DNA of 64,000 nt from DATARH01 sp035534855 (lineage in GTDB: Bacteria; Pseudomonadota; Alphaproteobacteria; ATCC43930; CGMCC-115725). The notes under the pieces were generated by a model. The model saw only the letters and a list, made by a program, of their open reading frames with translations, made no database searches and was not told the origin of the DNA. The stretch covers positions 78,212-142,211 of the forward strand of contig DATLRD010000014.1 in assembly GCA_035534855.1 (NCBI GenBank), read 5' to 3'. The position numbers and the translations under genes are program-made. Positions 24,961-33,856 of this stretch are shown piece after piece; positions within the stretch are counted from its first letter, which is position 1; each line of letters begins with the position of its first letter.

Positions 24961-25797
24961 TCACCTCCGCCGTTCCAGCCGCCGCTGCACGCCGTCGCCG
25001 AGGAGGTTGCACGCCGCGACCGTCATAAAGATCATGGCGCCGGGATAGATCGCGAGCTGTGGCGCGCTTTCGATCATATTCTGCGCGTTGCTCAGCATGC
25101 TGCCCCAGCTGGCGAGCGGCGGCTGCACGCCGAGGCCGAGAAAGCTCAGCACCGATTCCAACAGGATCACGTCGCCGACGCTGAGGCTGGTGGCGACGAT
25201 CAGCGGGGCCAGCACGTTGGGCAGGATGTGGCGGGCGAGAATGTGCGGCGTGCCGGCGCCGAGGCTGCGCGCGGCGCGCACGAAATCGCGGGTCTTGGTC
25301 ACCAGCGTCGCGCCGCGCACCAGCCTGGCGGCGGTGGTCCACCCGACCAGCGCGGCAAGCGCGACGATGCGAACCAGGCTGATCTGGTCGGACTGGACAA
25401 GCCGTGCCGGCAGCCCGAGCTTGCGCAGATCGAGCGCCGCCAGCACGATCAGCAGCGGCAACAGCGGCAGCGCGATCACCGCGTCGGTCAGGCGCATCAG
25501 CAGCCGGTCGCTCCACCCGCCGAGATAGCCGGCGACAAGCCCGATCGTGGTGCCGAGCGCCGCCGCGGCGAGCGCCGCCGCAATGCCGATCATCAGCGAC
25601 ACGCGGCCCCCTTCAAACAGACGCAGCAGCACGTCGCGGCCCAGTTCGTCGGTGCCGAGCGGGTGCGCGAGCGAGGGCCCGGCAAGCCGGGCGCCAAGGT
25701 CGACGGCGGATGGGTCGAGGCCGAGTGCGGCGCCGATCAGCGGCCCGGCAAACGCCGCCGCCGCGATGACGCCGAGCAGCACCAGCGCGACCTTCAC
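24961..25797 (-). CDS. ABC importer permease, DppC type
   Basis: A 278-residue inner-membrane permease starting at GTG within the stop of the other permease (GTGA overlap). After one N-terminal membrane segment it shows HPLGTDELGRDVLLRLFEGGRVS, five more hydrophobic segments, the EAA-type loop RAARSLGAGTPHILARHILP and VLSFLGLGVQPPLASWG. Length is normal for DppC. The operon order is binding protein (26761), DppB-type (25794), this gene. No ATPase genes follow; the convergent amidohydrolase begins 9 bases away, so the ATPases must be encoded elsewhere. Confidence 0.9.
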   Translation of the reverse strand: MKVALVLLGVIAAAAFAGPLIGAALGLDPSAVDLGARLAGPSLAHPLGTDELGRDVLLRLFEGGRVSLMIGIAAALAAAALGTTIGLVAGYLGGWSDRLLMRLTDAVIALPLLPLLIVLAALDLRKLGLPARLVQSDQISLVRIVALAALVGWTTAARLVRGATLVTKTRDFVRAARSLGAGTPHILARHILPNVLAPLIVATSLSVGDVILLESVLSFLGLGVQPPLASWGSMLSNAQNMIESAPQLAIYPGAMIFMTVAACNLLGDGVQRRLERRR

Positions 25798-26747
25798 TGA
25801 TACGACACCCGCGGGTCGAGCCAGGCATAGGCGAGGTCGGCGGCGAGGTTGCCGGCGAGCGTCGTCGCCGTCGCCAGCAACAGGGCGGCCAGCGCCAGGT
25901 TGTAGTCGTTGCCCATCACCGCGTCGAAGATCAGCTTGCCCATGCCGGGATAAGCGAACATCTCCTCGGTGACCAGCGCCCCCGATACCAGCGAACCGAA
26001 CGACAGCGCCAGGATTGTCGCGACGGGCACCATCGCCGAGCGCAGCGCGTGGTGCCAGATCACCCGCGCCTCGCCCGCGCCCTTGGCGCGCGCGGTGCGG
26101 ATATGGTCCTGCGCCAGCGCCTCGCGCATCGCGGCGCGGATATAGCGGGTGTAACCGCCGACGCTGGCGAGGGTCAGCGTCGCCGCCGGCAGCACCAGGT
26201 GATGCAGCCGGTCGGCAAACCCGCCGGCCCCCGGCGTCGCCAGCCCGCTGGCCGGAAACCAGTGGAGCCCGGCGGCGAACACCATGATCAGCACCAGAGC
26301 CAGCCAGAAGGTCGGCAGCGAAATGCCGGCAAAGCAGAACATCTCGATGACCCGATCGAGCCACGTACCCGGCCGCCGCGCCGCGGCGATGCCGAGCCCC
26401 AGTGCCAGCGCGAAGGCGAGGGTGAAGCTCGTGCCCATCAGCACAAGCGAGTTGAAGAGCCGCGGCAGCAGGATGCGCAGCACCGGTTCAGCGAACAGCC
26501 GGGAGTAGCCGAGATTGCCGGCAAGCGCATCGCGCGCCCACGCCAGATAGCGGCTGACCAGCGGCTGGCCGACGCCGTAGAGCGCCTCGAGCCGGGCGAT
26601 ATCGGCCGAACTCATGTGCGGGTCGGCGGTGCGCATCAGGTCGATCGGGTCGCCCGGCATCAGCCCGATCAGGCTGTAGATCGCGAACGACATCAGCGCC
26701 AGCACCACGGCGATCTCAATGAGCCGCAGCGTGGTGAAGCGGATCAT
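25794..26747 (-). CDS. ABC importer permease, DppB type
   Basis: A 317-residue permease with the N-terminal LIEIAVVLALMSFAIYSLIGL segment, the MPGDPID motif, LYGVGQPLVSRYLAWA and the coupling loop RTARAKGAGEARVIWHHALR. It ends in DPRVSYQ. The length is typical. It lies 13 bases downstream of the binding-protein gene and overlaps the DppC-type gene by 4 bases. It imports a peptide- or opine-like ligand with ATPases not found in this window. The dual ATPase at 12731 belongs to another operon, though sharing an ATPase is possible. Confidence 0.9.
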   Translation of the reverse strand: MIRFTTLRLIEIAVVLALMSFAIYSLIGLMPGDPIDLMRTADPHMSSADIARLEALYGVGQPLVSRYLAWARDALAGNLGYSRLFAEPVLRILLPRLFNSLVLMGTSFTLAFALALGLGIAAARRPGTWLDRVIEMFCFAGISLPTFWLALVLIMVFAAGLHWFPASGLATPGAGGFADRLHHLVLPAATLTLASVGGYTRYIRAAMREALAQDHIRTARAKGAGEARVIWHHALRSAMVPVATILALSFGSLVSGALVTEEMFAYPGMGKLIFDAVMGNDYNLALAALLLATATTLAGNLAADLAYAWLDPRVSYQ

Positions 26748-26760
26748 CGCGCCGGCGCCC

Positions 26761-28428
26761 TTACTGCTTCACGTGCCAATCGGTGACCCATAGGCTGGTG
26801 GGGTACTGGTTGCCGGTCGGGCGCACGCCACCGAGCCATTTCGGCAGGATGAATGGGTCGGCCCGGAAATACAGCGGCAGCGACGGCAGGTCGGTGGCAT
26901 AGAGGCGCTGCGCCTCGGCCCACATCGACTTGCGCTTTTCCGGGTCGAGCTCGATTTCAAGCGCCTTGAGCAGCTTGTCCATCGCCGGGTTGCTGTAGCC
27001 GGCGAGGTTTTGCCCGCTGTAGCCGTTGGCTGCATCGGGAATCTCTTTAGAATCGAAAATTTCGCGTGGCACGTTCTCCGGGCTGCTGATCCAGGCATAC
27101 ATCGCCATCTCGAACATGCGGTGCGGCAGCGTGTCGCCGAACAGCACCCGGGCGGGCTGGTTCTTGATCCGGATATCGACGCCGATCTTGCGCCACTCGC
27201 TCTGCAGCACCTGCTCGACCAGCTCGCGCGAATGGTTGCCGGCGGTCGTCATCAGCGTAAACGACAGGGCCTTGCCGTCGGCGTTGCGGCGGATGCCGCC
27301 GGCGCCGCGATGCCAGCCGGCGGCGTCGAGCAGCGCGGCGGCCTTCGTCGGATCATAGGGATAGCGCGGCACGTCGGCGGTGTAGCCAACATCCCGCGGC
27401 GTCAGGAAGCTGTCAGCGACCGGCTGATGCCCGGCGAACAGCGCTTTCACCAGGCCGGCGCGGTCGATGCCGAAGAGCAGTGCCTCGCGCACCCGGCGAT
27501 CGGCCAGCGCCGGAACGGCCAGGTTCAGGTCGATGTGCTCGAATGCGAGGTCGGGCTTGTAGATCACGTCGTACTGGCCGCCGTGGCGCTTTTCGAAGGC
27601 CAGCGCCTCGTCGAGCGGCGGCCCGACCTCGCCGGCCGCCATGTCGATCGAGCCCGCCAGCAGGTTGGCTTCGAGCGCCGCGGTGTTTTCGATCGCGCGG
27701 ATCGTGATCCGGTCGAATTGTCCCGGCGGACCGGCCCAGTGCGGGTTGCGCACCAGCACGATGTACGAGCCGGGCGCTACCTCGCTGATCCGGTAGGGGC
27801 CGTCGTAGAGGCCCGGATTGGTCGGGTCGGTTGCATAGAGCGTACGCAGCCGATATTGCGCCGGGTCGGAAAACGCGGCGCGTTCGAGATGCGCCGGCAG
27901 CAGTACGAAATCGTTGATCGCGGCATAGTCGAAATCGAGCTTGTCGTCGTGCAGCGTGAAGGTGTGGTCGTCCTTGACCGTGATCCCGGTGATGTGCCGG
28001 TACAGTTCGGCGTTGCTGACCGCGCTCTGCGGGTGGCGCCCGACCTCGTAGGTGAACAGCACGTCTGCCGTGGTCACCGGCACGCCGTCGCTCCACATCG
28101 CGCCCGGGCGGATCGTATAGGTCAGGTCGACGCCGCGCTTCCCGCCCGGCCCGTCAACCGGCACTGCCAGCCCGTTCTTGATAGAGGGCAGTGTGGTGCA
28201 CAGCAGGCAAACCAGCTTCGAATTGGCGTCATAGACCGTGAACGGCCGCGTTACAAAGCCCAGCACATAGGATTTCGCCGCAAGCGCGTCGATGTTCGGG
28301 TTGAGGGTGCCGGGGAACTGGGTAATCCCGATGGTCAGCGAGCCATGCCCGGCGGCAAGCGCCGGCGGAGCCGCAAGCATAGCGGCCACGATCAGGCGGC
28401 ATAGGTTCGGGCGGATAAGCCAAAACAT
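26761..28428 (-). CDS. Extracellular solute-binding protein, family 5
   Basis: A 555-residue periplasmic binding protein with a Sec signal peptide (CRLIVAAMLAAPPALAAGHG; cleavage probably after ALA). Family-5 landmarks are GSLTIGITQFPGTLNPN, MWSDGVPVTTADVLFTYE, VREALLFGIDRAGLVKALF and the C-terminal LPLYFRAD. Length is normal. The ATG at 28428 directly precedes the signal peptide and has GAGAG upstream; the frame stays open further but without family similarity. It is the first gene of the ATPase-less importer operon. Its neighbour on the far side is the amidohydrolase operon, which suggests an N-acyl or peptide-like ligand, but only by position. Confidence 0.9.
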   Translation of the reverse strand: MFWLIRPNLCRLIVAAMLAAPPALAAGHGSLTIGITQFPGTLNPNIDALAAKSYVLGFVTRPFTVYDANSKLVCLLCTTLPSIKNGLAVPVDGPGGKRGVDLTYTIRPGAMWSDGVPVTTADVLFTYEVGRHPQSAVSNAELYRHITGITVKDDHTFTLHDDKLDFDYAAINDFVLLPAHLERAAFSDPAQYRLRTLYATDPTNPGLYDGPYRISEVAPGSYIVLVRNPHWAGPPGQFDRITIRAIENTAALEANLLAGSIDMAAGEVGPPLDEALAFEKRHGGQYDVIYKPDLAFEHIDLNLAVPALADRRVREALLFGIDRAGLVKALFAGHQPVADSFLTPRDVGYTADVPRYPYDPTKAAALLDAAGWHRGAGGIRRNADGKALSFTLMTTAGNHSRELVEQVLQSEWRKIGVDIRIKNQPARVLFGDTLPHRMFEMAMYAWISSPENVPREIFDSKEIPDAANGYSGQNLAGYSNPAMDKLLKALEIELDPEKRKSMWAEAQRLYATDLPSLPLYFRADPFILPKWLGGVRPTGNQYPTSLWVTDWHVKQ

Positions 28429-28667
28429 CGCATTACTCTCGCGGGAAACGTTAGCCAAACGCGAGCCAAGAGCTTGAATCGTGGCTCGCGGGGTCATATT
28501 ATCCGGCGCCGGCGGGGTCGGGTATGCGACACCGAAAGTTGCGTATTCGTGGGAACGAAACAGCACATGAGTTGTTTCTTGCCTGAGGGCCTGCGAGGGC
28601 CGCCCGTAGGTTGTGCGAGAGTCTGCGCGTATCGATCACTTCGGAACTGCCACAGAGGACACCTGGT

Positions 28668-29000
28668 ATGAAGAATCTCTTGAATGGCGTCGCGATCGCC
28701 GCGGTTCTCGCGATCACCGCGCCGGCATGGGCCCAGAACGCCCCGATGACCCCGGCCGCTCCGGCCATGCCGATGGCTAAGAAGCCGATGATGGCCAAGA
28801 GGCCGATGATGCATCACCACATGGCCGGGCGCCATCATTGGCACCACCATTGGGTCCGGCACCACGCCGGAGACGACATGACCGAACAGCTCAACCGCGA
28901 AGAGCTCGCCCGGCTCATGCATGGTGGCGCGGCGATGTCCGCACCGGAGCAGTCGGCGTCGCCGGAGATGGGCGGCCCGCGGGCCAGCAGCCACCACTGA
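28668..29000 (+). CDS. His/Met-rich small periplasmic protein
   Basis: A 110-residue secreted protein. The signal peptide MKNLLNGVAIAAVLAITAPA ends at AWA-QN. The mature part has a Met/Pro/Lys-rich stretch (three PMM motifs), then a His-rich core (HHH, HH, HHH and HH within about 20 residues) and an acidic helix DDMTEQLNREELARLMHGG. Such density of His and Met suggests binding of copper, nickel or another metal; this is inferred from composition, not from a known family. AGAGGAC sits about 9 bases before the ATG. It stands alone and ends in a strong terminator 30 bases after its stop. Confidence 0.72.
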   Translation: MKNLLNGVAIAAVLAITAPAWAQNAPMTPAAPAMPMAKKPMMAKRPMMHHHMAGRHHWHHHWVRHHAGDDMTEQLNREELARLMHGGAAMSAPEQSASPEMGGPRASSHH

Positions 29001-29030
29001 TCGGCGTTCGATCACCAAAATTAACAGCCG

Positions 29031-29054
29031 ACAAGGGGGCGAAAGCCCCCTTGT
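29031..29054 (+). terminator. Rho-independent terminator
   Basis: ACAAGGGGGC pairs perfectly with GCCCCCTTGT around a GAAA tetraloop, followed by TTGCATT. A 10-bp stem with a stable GNRA loop directly after the His-rich gene is the clearest intrinsic terminator in the window. Confidence 0.85.
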
Positions 29055-29323
29055 TTGCATTCTGCGCTCAGCCATGCAGAGCGAACGCCGCTTGATTGCT
29101 TTTTGCCGTCAAGCCAGACGGTGCCCAACCTTTGCGCGATTCGGCTCGATTGCCGCGGGCAACAGTAAATCAGCAAATTTGTAAAGAATTCTGACGAATT
29201 CTCACCAAATTCGGATTTATTTAGTTACTTCATCAAACCAGTGAGCCAAACACGCCCCCAGTCGACGTTTCGAACGGGGATATGCTTCACCTTTCTTTAA
29301 TCGGCGGCCAATAACCTGCCGCC
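29055..29323. other. AT-rich leader region before the c-di-GMP gene
   Basis: About 270 bases without a gene. The part from 29160 to 29240 is notably AT-rich for this genome and holds GAATTC twice, 4 bases apart (about 29187-29202), and a run of AAATT-like motifs. It probably carries the promoter of the PAS-GGDEF-EAL gene. No clear -35/-10 pair can be assigned. Confidence 0.4.
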
Positions 29324-31102
29324 GTGAGCAAGCAACTCCCGTCCAATCCCGCAGACAGTGCCGTTCTTAAGGCGGAGGCTCCGCCGGAATGGCTCGCGTC
29401 CTTCATGGCGGATCTGCCGTCGGCGGTCGCGCTCTTCGACCACGAACTGCACTACATTTCGGCCAATGCGGCGTGGTGCGAGGTGTTCGGGATCGCCCAG
29501 GCCGCGTTTGTCGGCCGCCGTCATCACGAGCTCGATCCGCGCAGTGGCCCGGTCATTGCCGAGGTCTTGCGCCGTGCGCTCGCCGGCGAAGACATCGAGG
29601 CCTGCGAGATCGGCGAACCCGACCCGGCCAGCAAGTCGCGCCGCTTTGTGCTGAGCGCACGCCGCCGCAGCGGGTGCGGCGCGCCGGAGGGCAGTATCGT
29701 CGCGACCGTGCACCAGGTCGCGGCAAACGAGGCGCCGACGGATACCCCGCACGAGATCTCTGATCGGCTGACCGGGCTGGCCGGGCGGCATCGCTTCATG
29801 GCCCATGTCCGCTCGATGTTGAAGCCGGGCGGAAGCTGGCGGCCGACCGCGATGTTCCTGCTCGACATCGACAATTTCAAAGGGGTCAACGACCTCTATG
29901 GCGCCGGGTTGGGCGACGGCGTGCTCAAGATCATCGCCAACCGGCTGCTCGCCGGGACAAGGTCGCGGCCGATGCCGGCGGAGCGCGGGCGGCGCGCCGG
30001 ACGGAGCGGCGACATGGTGGCGCGTCTCGGGGCCGACGAGTTCGGCATCGCGCTCGTCACGCCGTCGCCGACCCTGGCCGACGCCGAGGCGTTTGCCCGG
30101 CGGCTGCTGCAGCTGGTCGCCAACCCGGTGATGATCGGCGAGGAGTGCATCCGGCTCAGCGCCAGTGTCGGGTTCATCATTACCAGCCCGACCCACCGCA
30201 ACGAAGACGACACGCTGCGCGACCTTGACGTGGCCTTGCAGGAGGCCAAGGCGCGCGGACCGAACACCGCCAAGGCGTGGGAGCCCTCACTAACCAGCAC
30301 CGTCGGGCGGCGGCTGGCGCTGCTCGACCAGCTGCGCCGGGCGCTCGACGAAGGCGAATTCGTGCTGCATTACCAGCCGATCCTGCGGCTAGGCGACGGC
30401 AAGGTGGTCGGCGCCGAGGCGCTGTTGCGCTGGAACCATCCGAGCGACGGGCTGGTCCCGCCGGCAGCCTTTCTGCCGGTGCTCGAGGAAAGCGGCCTGA
30501 TCGTTCCGGTCGGCTGCTGGGTGATCCGCGAGGCGGTACGCCAGATGCAGGTCTGGCAGATGCTCTACGGCCGCGATATTCTCGAATGGATCAGCGTCAA
30601 CGTCTCGGCGCGGCAGTTCAACGATCCGTCGCTGCTGATGGCGACGCTGGACGGGGTCAGCGAGGGCGGGTTTCCGCTCGACCGCGTCAAGATCGAGATC
30701 ACCGAATCGGCGGTGATGCGCAACCCCGAGATCACCCGCGAAGTGTTGAGCGAATTGCAGGCGATCGGCATCCGTCTGGCGATCGACGATTTTGGCACCG
30801 GCTATTCGGCGCTGGGCGTGCTGCGCCACTACGCGGTCGACACGATCAAGATAGACCGCGGTTTCACCAACCGGCTCGATACCAACGACGGCCGCGAGCT
30901 GGTGCTGGCGCTGCTCAAGATCGCCCGGATCTACGGCGCCGACGTCGTCGCCGAGGGGGTCGAGACGGTCGGGCAGGCGGAAATCCTGCGCGCTGCCGGG
31001 TGCGGTTTCGTCCAGGGGTATCTGTATGCCAAGCCGATGGACGGCAGCTTCTTCGGCGCCTACGCGCTGACCCATTTGGTCGAGAACAACGCGGCCGACT
31101 GA
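29324..31102 (+). CDS. PAS-GGDEF-EAL protein (c-di-GMP turnover)
   Basis: A 592-residue cytoplasmic signalling protein. A PAS sensor (about residues 20-115) is followed by a cyclase-like domain and an EAL phosphodiesterase domain. The cyclase motif reads GADEF (236-240) instead of GGDEF, the upstream GHxxGD reads GAGLGD, and about 20 extra basic residues precede the motif, so cyclase activity is doubtful. The EAL domain looks intact: EAL (365-367), NVSARQF, EITESA, IDDFGTGYSAL, KIDRGF, VAEGVET and QGYLYAKPM. Net activity is probably c-di-GMP breakdown. The start is a GTG without a clear binding site. It stands alone, with no membrane segment. Confidence 0.9.
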   Translation: MSKQLPSNPADSAVLKAEAPPEWLASFMADLPSAVALFDHELHYISANAAWCEVFGIAQAAFVGRRHHELDPRSGPVIAEVLRRALAGEDIEACEIGEPDPASKSRRFVLSARRRSGCGAPEGSIVATVHQVAANEAPTDTPHEISDRLTGLAGRHRFMAHVRSMLKPGGSWRPTAMFLLDIDNFKGVNDLYGAGLGDGVLKIIANRLLAGTRSRPMPAERGRRAGRSGDMVARLGADEFGIALVTPSPTLADAEAFARRLLQLVANPVMIGEECIRLSASVGFIITSPTHRNEDDTLRDLDVALQEAKARGPNTAKAWEPSLTSTVGRRLALLDQLRRALDEGEFVLHYQPILRLGDGKVVGAEALLRWNHPSDGLVPPAAFLPVLEESGLIVPVGCWVIREAVRQMQVWQMLYGRDILEWISVNVSARQFNDPSLLMATLDGVSEGGFPLDRVKIEITESAVMRNPEITREVLSELQAIGIRLAIDDFGTGYSALGVLRHYAVDTIKIDRGFTNRLDTNDGRELVLALLKIARIYGADVVAEGVETVGQAEILRAAGCGFVQGYLYAKPMDGSFFGAYALTHLVENNAAD

Positions 31103-31123
31103 CCCGGCGAGCAGCCCGGCGAC

Positions 31124-31145
31124 CGGCGCCTAGCTTGCGGCGCCG
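31124..31145. terminator. Hairpin between convergent genes
   Basis: CGGCGCC and GGCGCCG pair around TAGCTTGC, spanning the stop codon of the minus-strand gene at 31130 and lying 22 bases after the plus-strand stop at 31102. It may act as a terminator in both directions. No T-run follows. Confidence 0.4.
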
Positions 31146-31723
31146 CGCCGCGCCAGCCGCGCCATCTCGTCAAGCAGGTCGTGCAGCGCCTGGTCGGCGA
31201 CATAGGCGGTCTTGGCAAACGCGCGCAGAAAGCTGTCGGTGCGCGGCAGCTGAAACAGCGTGTCGTCGGCGTCGCGCCCTGCCGCCCCGGTGATCAGCAC
31301 GACGTTGTCGTAGGGTTGCAGCACCAGCTCCTTCAGCGGCTTGCCCGGCCCGGTCACGTATTCGACGACGCGGCAGCGCCCGCCGTCGGGCCCCTCTGCC
31401 GGGATCGTCATGCGATAGCTGGCGCGGGTCGTCGCGGCCTCGACCAAGGCGCGGGCGAACGGCCGCAGAAACGCCTCGTCAAAGCCGAGCAACGCGACCG
31501 GGCGGTCATTGTTGACCGACGAGCGGATTTCCAAGGTCGTCCACACCGAGGCGCGACCCTGGAAATAATCGGCGGAAGCGAGGTCGAGGTTAATCGAGTC
31601 GATCGGCAGCGGCGGCGAGACCGAGCGGTTCGACAGGAAGGCGAAGCAGGCCGGTTCGCGCTTCAGGGAAATATGGGTCGAGGCTTCTAGGTTGCGGTCG
31701 CTGATCGCAGGGGTGTCGCTCAT
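31130..31723 (-). CDS. Hypothetical protein, 197 residues
   Basis: A soluble protein that I do not recognise. The N-terminal half contains ISLKREPACFAFLSNRS and PLPIDSINLDLASADYF; the middle has RPVALLGFDEAFLRPFARALVEAA; then GRCRVVEYVTGPGKPLKELVLQPYDNVVLITGAAG. The pattern suggests a mixed alpha/beta fold without signal peptide or membrane segments. It converges on the c-di-GMP protein and has about 150 non-coding bases between its start and the ABC-F gene end. No operon partner is evident. A link to c-di-GMP signalling rests on adjacency only. Confidence 0.65.
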   Translation of the reverse strand: MSDTPAISDRNLEASTHISLKREPACFAFLSNRSVSPPLPIDSINLDLASADYFQGRASVWTTLEIRSSVNNDRPVALLGFDEAFLRPFARALVEAATTRASYRMTIPAEGPDGGRCRVVEYVTGPGKPLKELVLQPYDNVVLITGAAGRDADDTLFQLPRTDSFLRAFAKTAYVADQALHDLLDEMARLARRGAAS

Positions 31724-31871
31724 GGCACGGCCTGTGTCCTGGTGCTGCTCCGACGTAGCCGACCCGCCGACTATCGCATAAAGCGCGCCGGCTGACGTAG
31801 CGAAAGCTGTGACACGGATCGGTGCGGCCTTTGGCCGCTGGAACCCGACGCGCGGCCGCGCGTGCCGGGGC

Positions 31872-33761
31872 TCAGCCGGCGTTTCCGCCGGCGGTCTCGA
31901 TCGCCTCGGCGGCGGCCAGCCATTCGGCCTCGGCCTGTTCGATCAGTCGGGTCAGCTCGGCGCGCCGGCGAAGCGCCTCGACCATGCGGGCGCTTTCGCC
32001 GCCGAAGGTTTCGGGTGCAGCGAGCCGGCGGTCGAGCGCCTGCCGCTCAGTCGCGAGACGCTGCGCCGCCTCTTCGGCACGCCGGGCCTGGCGGCGCAGC
32101 GGTTCGAGGGCGAGACGCCGCTCCGCCGCTTCGCGGCGCTGGGCGCGGCGGCTGTCTCCGGCGCCATTGGCGGGTTCGCCGGCCGGGGCTTCCGGCGCCA
32201 GCAGCAGCCGGCGGTAATCCTCGAGGTCGCCGTCAAATGGCTGCACCATGCCGTCGGCGACCAGCCACAGCCGGTCGGCGACCAGTTCGACAAGGTGCCA
32301 ATCGTGGCTGACCAGCACGACCGCGCCGGCATAGTCCGACAGTGCGGCGACCAGCGCCTCCCGGGTTTCGAGGTCGAGATGGTTGGTCGGCTCGTCGAGG
32401 ATCAGCAGCGACGGCGCGTCGTGCGTGACCAGCGCCAGGTTGAGCCGGGCGCGCTCGCCGCCCGACAGATCGCCGACCGGTACCAGTGCCTTGTCCTGGC
32501 TGAAGCCGAACCCGCCGAGCCGGGTGCGCACCGCCTCGGGCGTCAGCTCCGGCGCGGCGGCGGCAAGGTGCTCGACCGCCGATTCCTCGGGCCGCATGTC
32601 GTCGATCTGGTGCTGGGTGAAGAACCCGCATTTGAGCTTTGGCACCCGCGTCATGGTGCCCGACAGCGGCGCCAGACGCCCGGCGAGCAGCCGGGCAAAG
32701 GTGGTCTTGCCGTTGCCGTTGGCGCCGAGCAGGGCGATGCGGTCGTCAGGGTCGATCCGCAGGTCGAGCCGCGACAGCACCGGGCGGCCGGCCTCATACC
32801 CGGTGCTGACCCGCTCGAGCGACAGGATCGGCGGGTTGAGCTGGGCTGGCGGCGGCAGCATCAGCCGCACCGGCGGCGCCTCGGCGATCGCAGCGACCGG
32901 TTCCAGCTTGGCCAGCGCCTTTAATCGGCTCTGCGCCTGGCGCGCCTTTGACGCCTTGAAGCGAAAGCGGTCGACAAATTCCTGCATGTGCGCGCGCTGC
33001 GCCGCCTGGCGCTTGGCCATTACCGCCTGGCGCGCGATGAACTCGCGCCGTACCCGCAGGAAGGTTTCAAAATTGCCCGAATAGAGCGTCAGCCTGCCGC
33101 CATCGAGGTGGAGGATCGATTCCGGCGCCGCGTTCAACAACTGGCGGTCGTGGCTGACCAGGATAAAGCTGTGGCGGTAGCGCTTCAGGAAACGTTCGAG
33201 CCACAGTGCCGCTTCCAGGTCGAGGTGGTTGGTCGGCTCGTCCAGCAACAGCAAATCGGGCTCGGCAAACAGCACCGCGGCGAGCGCGACCCGCATGCGC
33301 CAGCCGCCCGACAATTGGTCGAGCGGGGCGTCTTGCATCGCCGGGTCGAGACCAAGCCCGGCGAGAATGCGCGCGGCACGGGCCGGCGCGGCGCGGGCGC
33401 CAATCTCGCCCAGCCGGGCCTCGATCTCGGCGATGCGCAGCGGCGCAGCGCCGCGGTCAAGCTCGGCGAGCAGCCGGGCGCGCTCCCGGTCGGCGGCAAG
33501 CACGGTGGCGAGCGGCGTTGCCGCCCCGCTCGGCGCTTCCTGCGCGAGAAAGCCGACGCGGCAGTCGCGCGACAGGATCACATCGCCACGCTCGGGCTGC
33601 AGCGTGCCGCGGATCAGGTCGAGCAGCGTCGATTTGCCGGCGCCGTTGCGGCCGACCAGGCCGACCCTGGCGCCGTCCGGGATCTGCACGCTGGCGTTGT
33701 CGAGCAGCGCCGGTCCGAGCCGGCCGCCGACGCGGTAGGTCAACTCCGAGAGGATCAGCAT
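31872..33761 (-). CDS. ABC-F family ATPase (YheS/Uup type)
   Basis: A 629-residue cytoplasmic protein with two ATPase domains and no membrane part. Domain 1 has GRNGAGKST, LSGGWRMR and LLLLDEPTNHLD; domain 2 has GANGNGKTT, LSGGERAR and LLILDEPTNHLD. Between them is the charged helical linker (about residues 240-300), which in ABC-F proteins reaches into the ribosome's tRNA sites. The C-terminal 100 residues form an Arg/Ala/Glu-rich coiled coil. Members relieve stalled ribosomes or regulate translation. Subfamily assignment is by overall look. All motifs are intact, and the gene is monocistronic. Confidence 0.92.
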   Translation of the reverse strand: MLILSELTYRVGGRLGPALLDNASVQIPDGARVGLVGRNGAGKSTLLDLIRGTLQPERGDVILSRDCRVGFLAQEAPSGAATPLATVLAADRERARLLAELDRGAAPLRIAEIEARLGEIGARAAPARAARILAGLGLDPAMQDAPLDQLSGGWRMRVALAAVLFAEPDLLLLDEPTNHLDLEAALWLERFLKRYRHSFILVSHDRQLLNAAPESILHLDGGRLTLYSGNFETFLRVRREFIARQAVMAKRQAAQRAHMQEFVDRFRFKASKARQAQSRLKALAKLEPVAAIAEAPPVRLMLPPPAQLNPPILSLERVSTGYEAGRPVLSRLDLRIDPDDRIALLGANGNGKTTFARLLAGRLAPLSGTMTRVPKLKCGFFTQHQIDDMRPEESAVEHLAAAAPELTPEAVRTRLGGFGFSQDKALVPVGDLSGGERARLNLALVTHDAPSLLILDEPTNHLDLETREALVAALSDYAGAVVLVSHDWHLVELVADRLWLVADGMVQPFDGDLEDYRRLLLAPEAPAGEPANGAGDSRRAQRREAAERRLALEPLRRQARRAEEAAQRLATERQALDRRLAAPETFGGESARMVEALRRRAELTRLIEQAEAEWLAAAEAIETAGGNAG

Positions 33762-33856
33762 GAGCCGATTTTACCATGACGCGGCAGGACGGGCCTATCC
33801 GCATCCGGCACGCGGGGCGAAAAGACGCCGCGATCAGACCTGTTCCCCGCAGGCGC

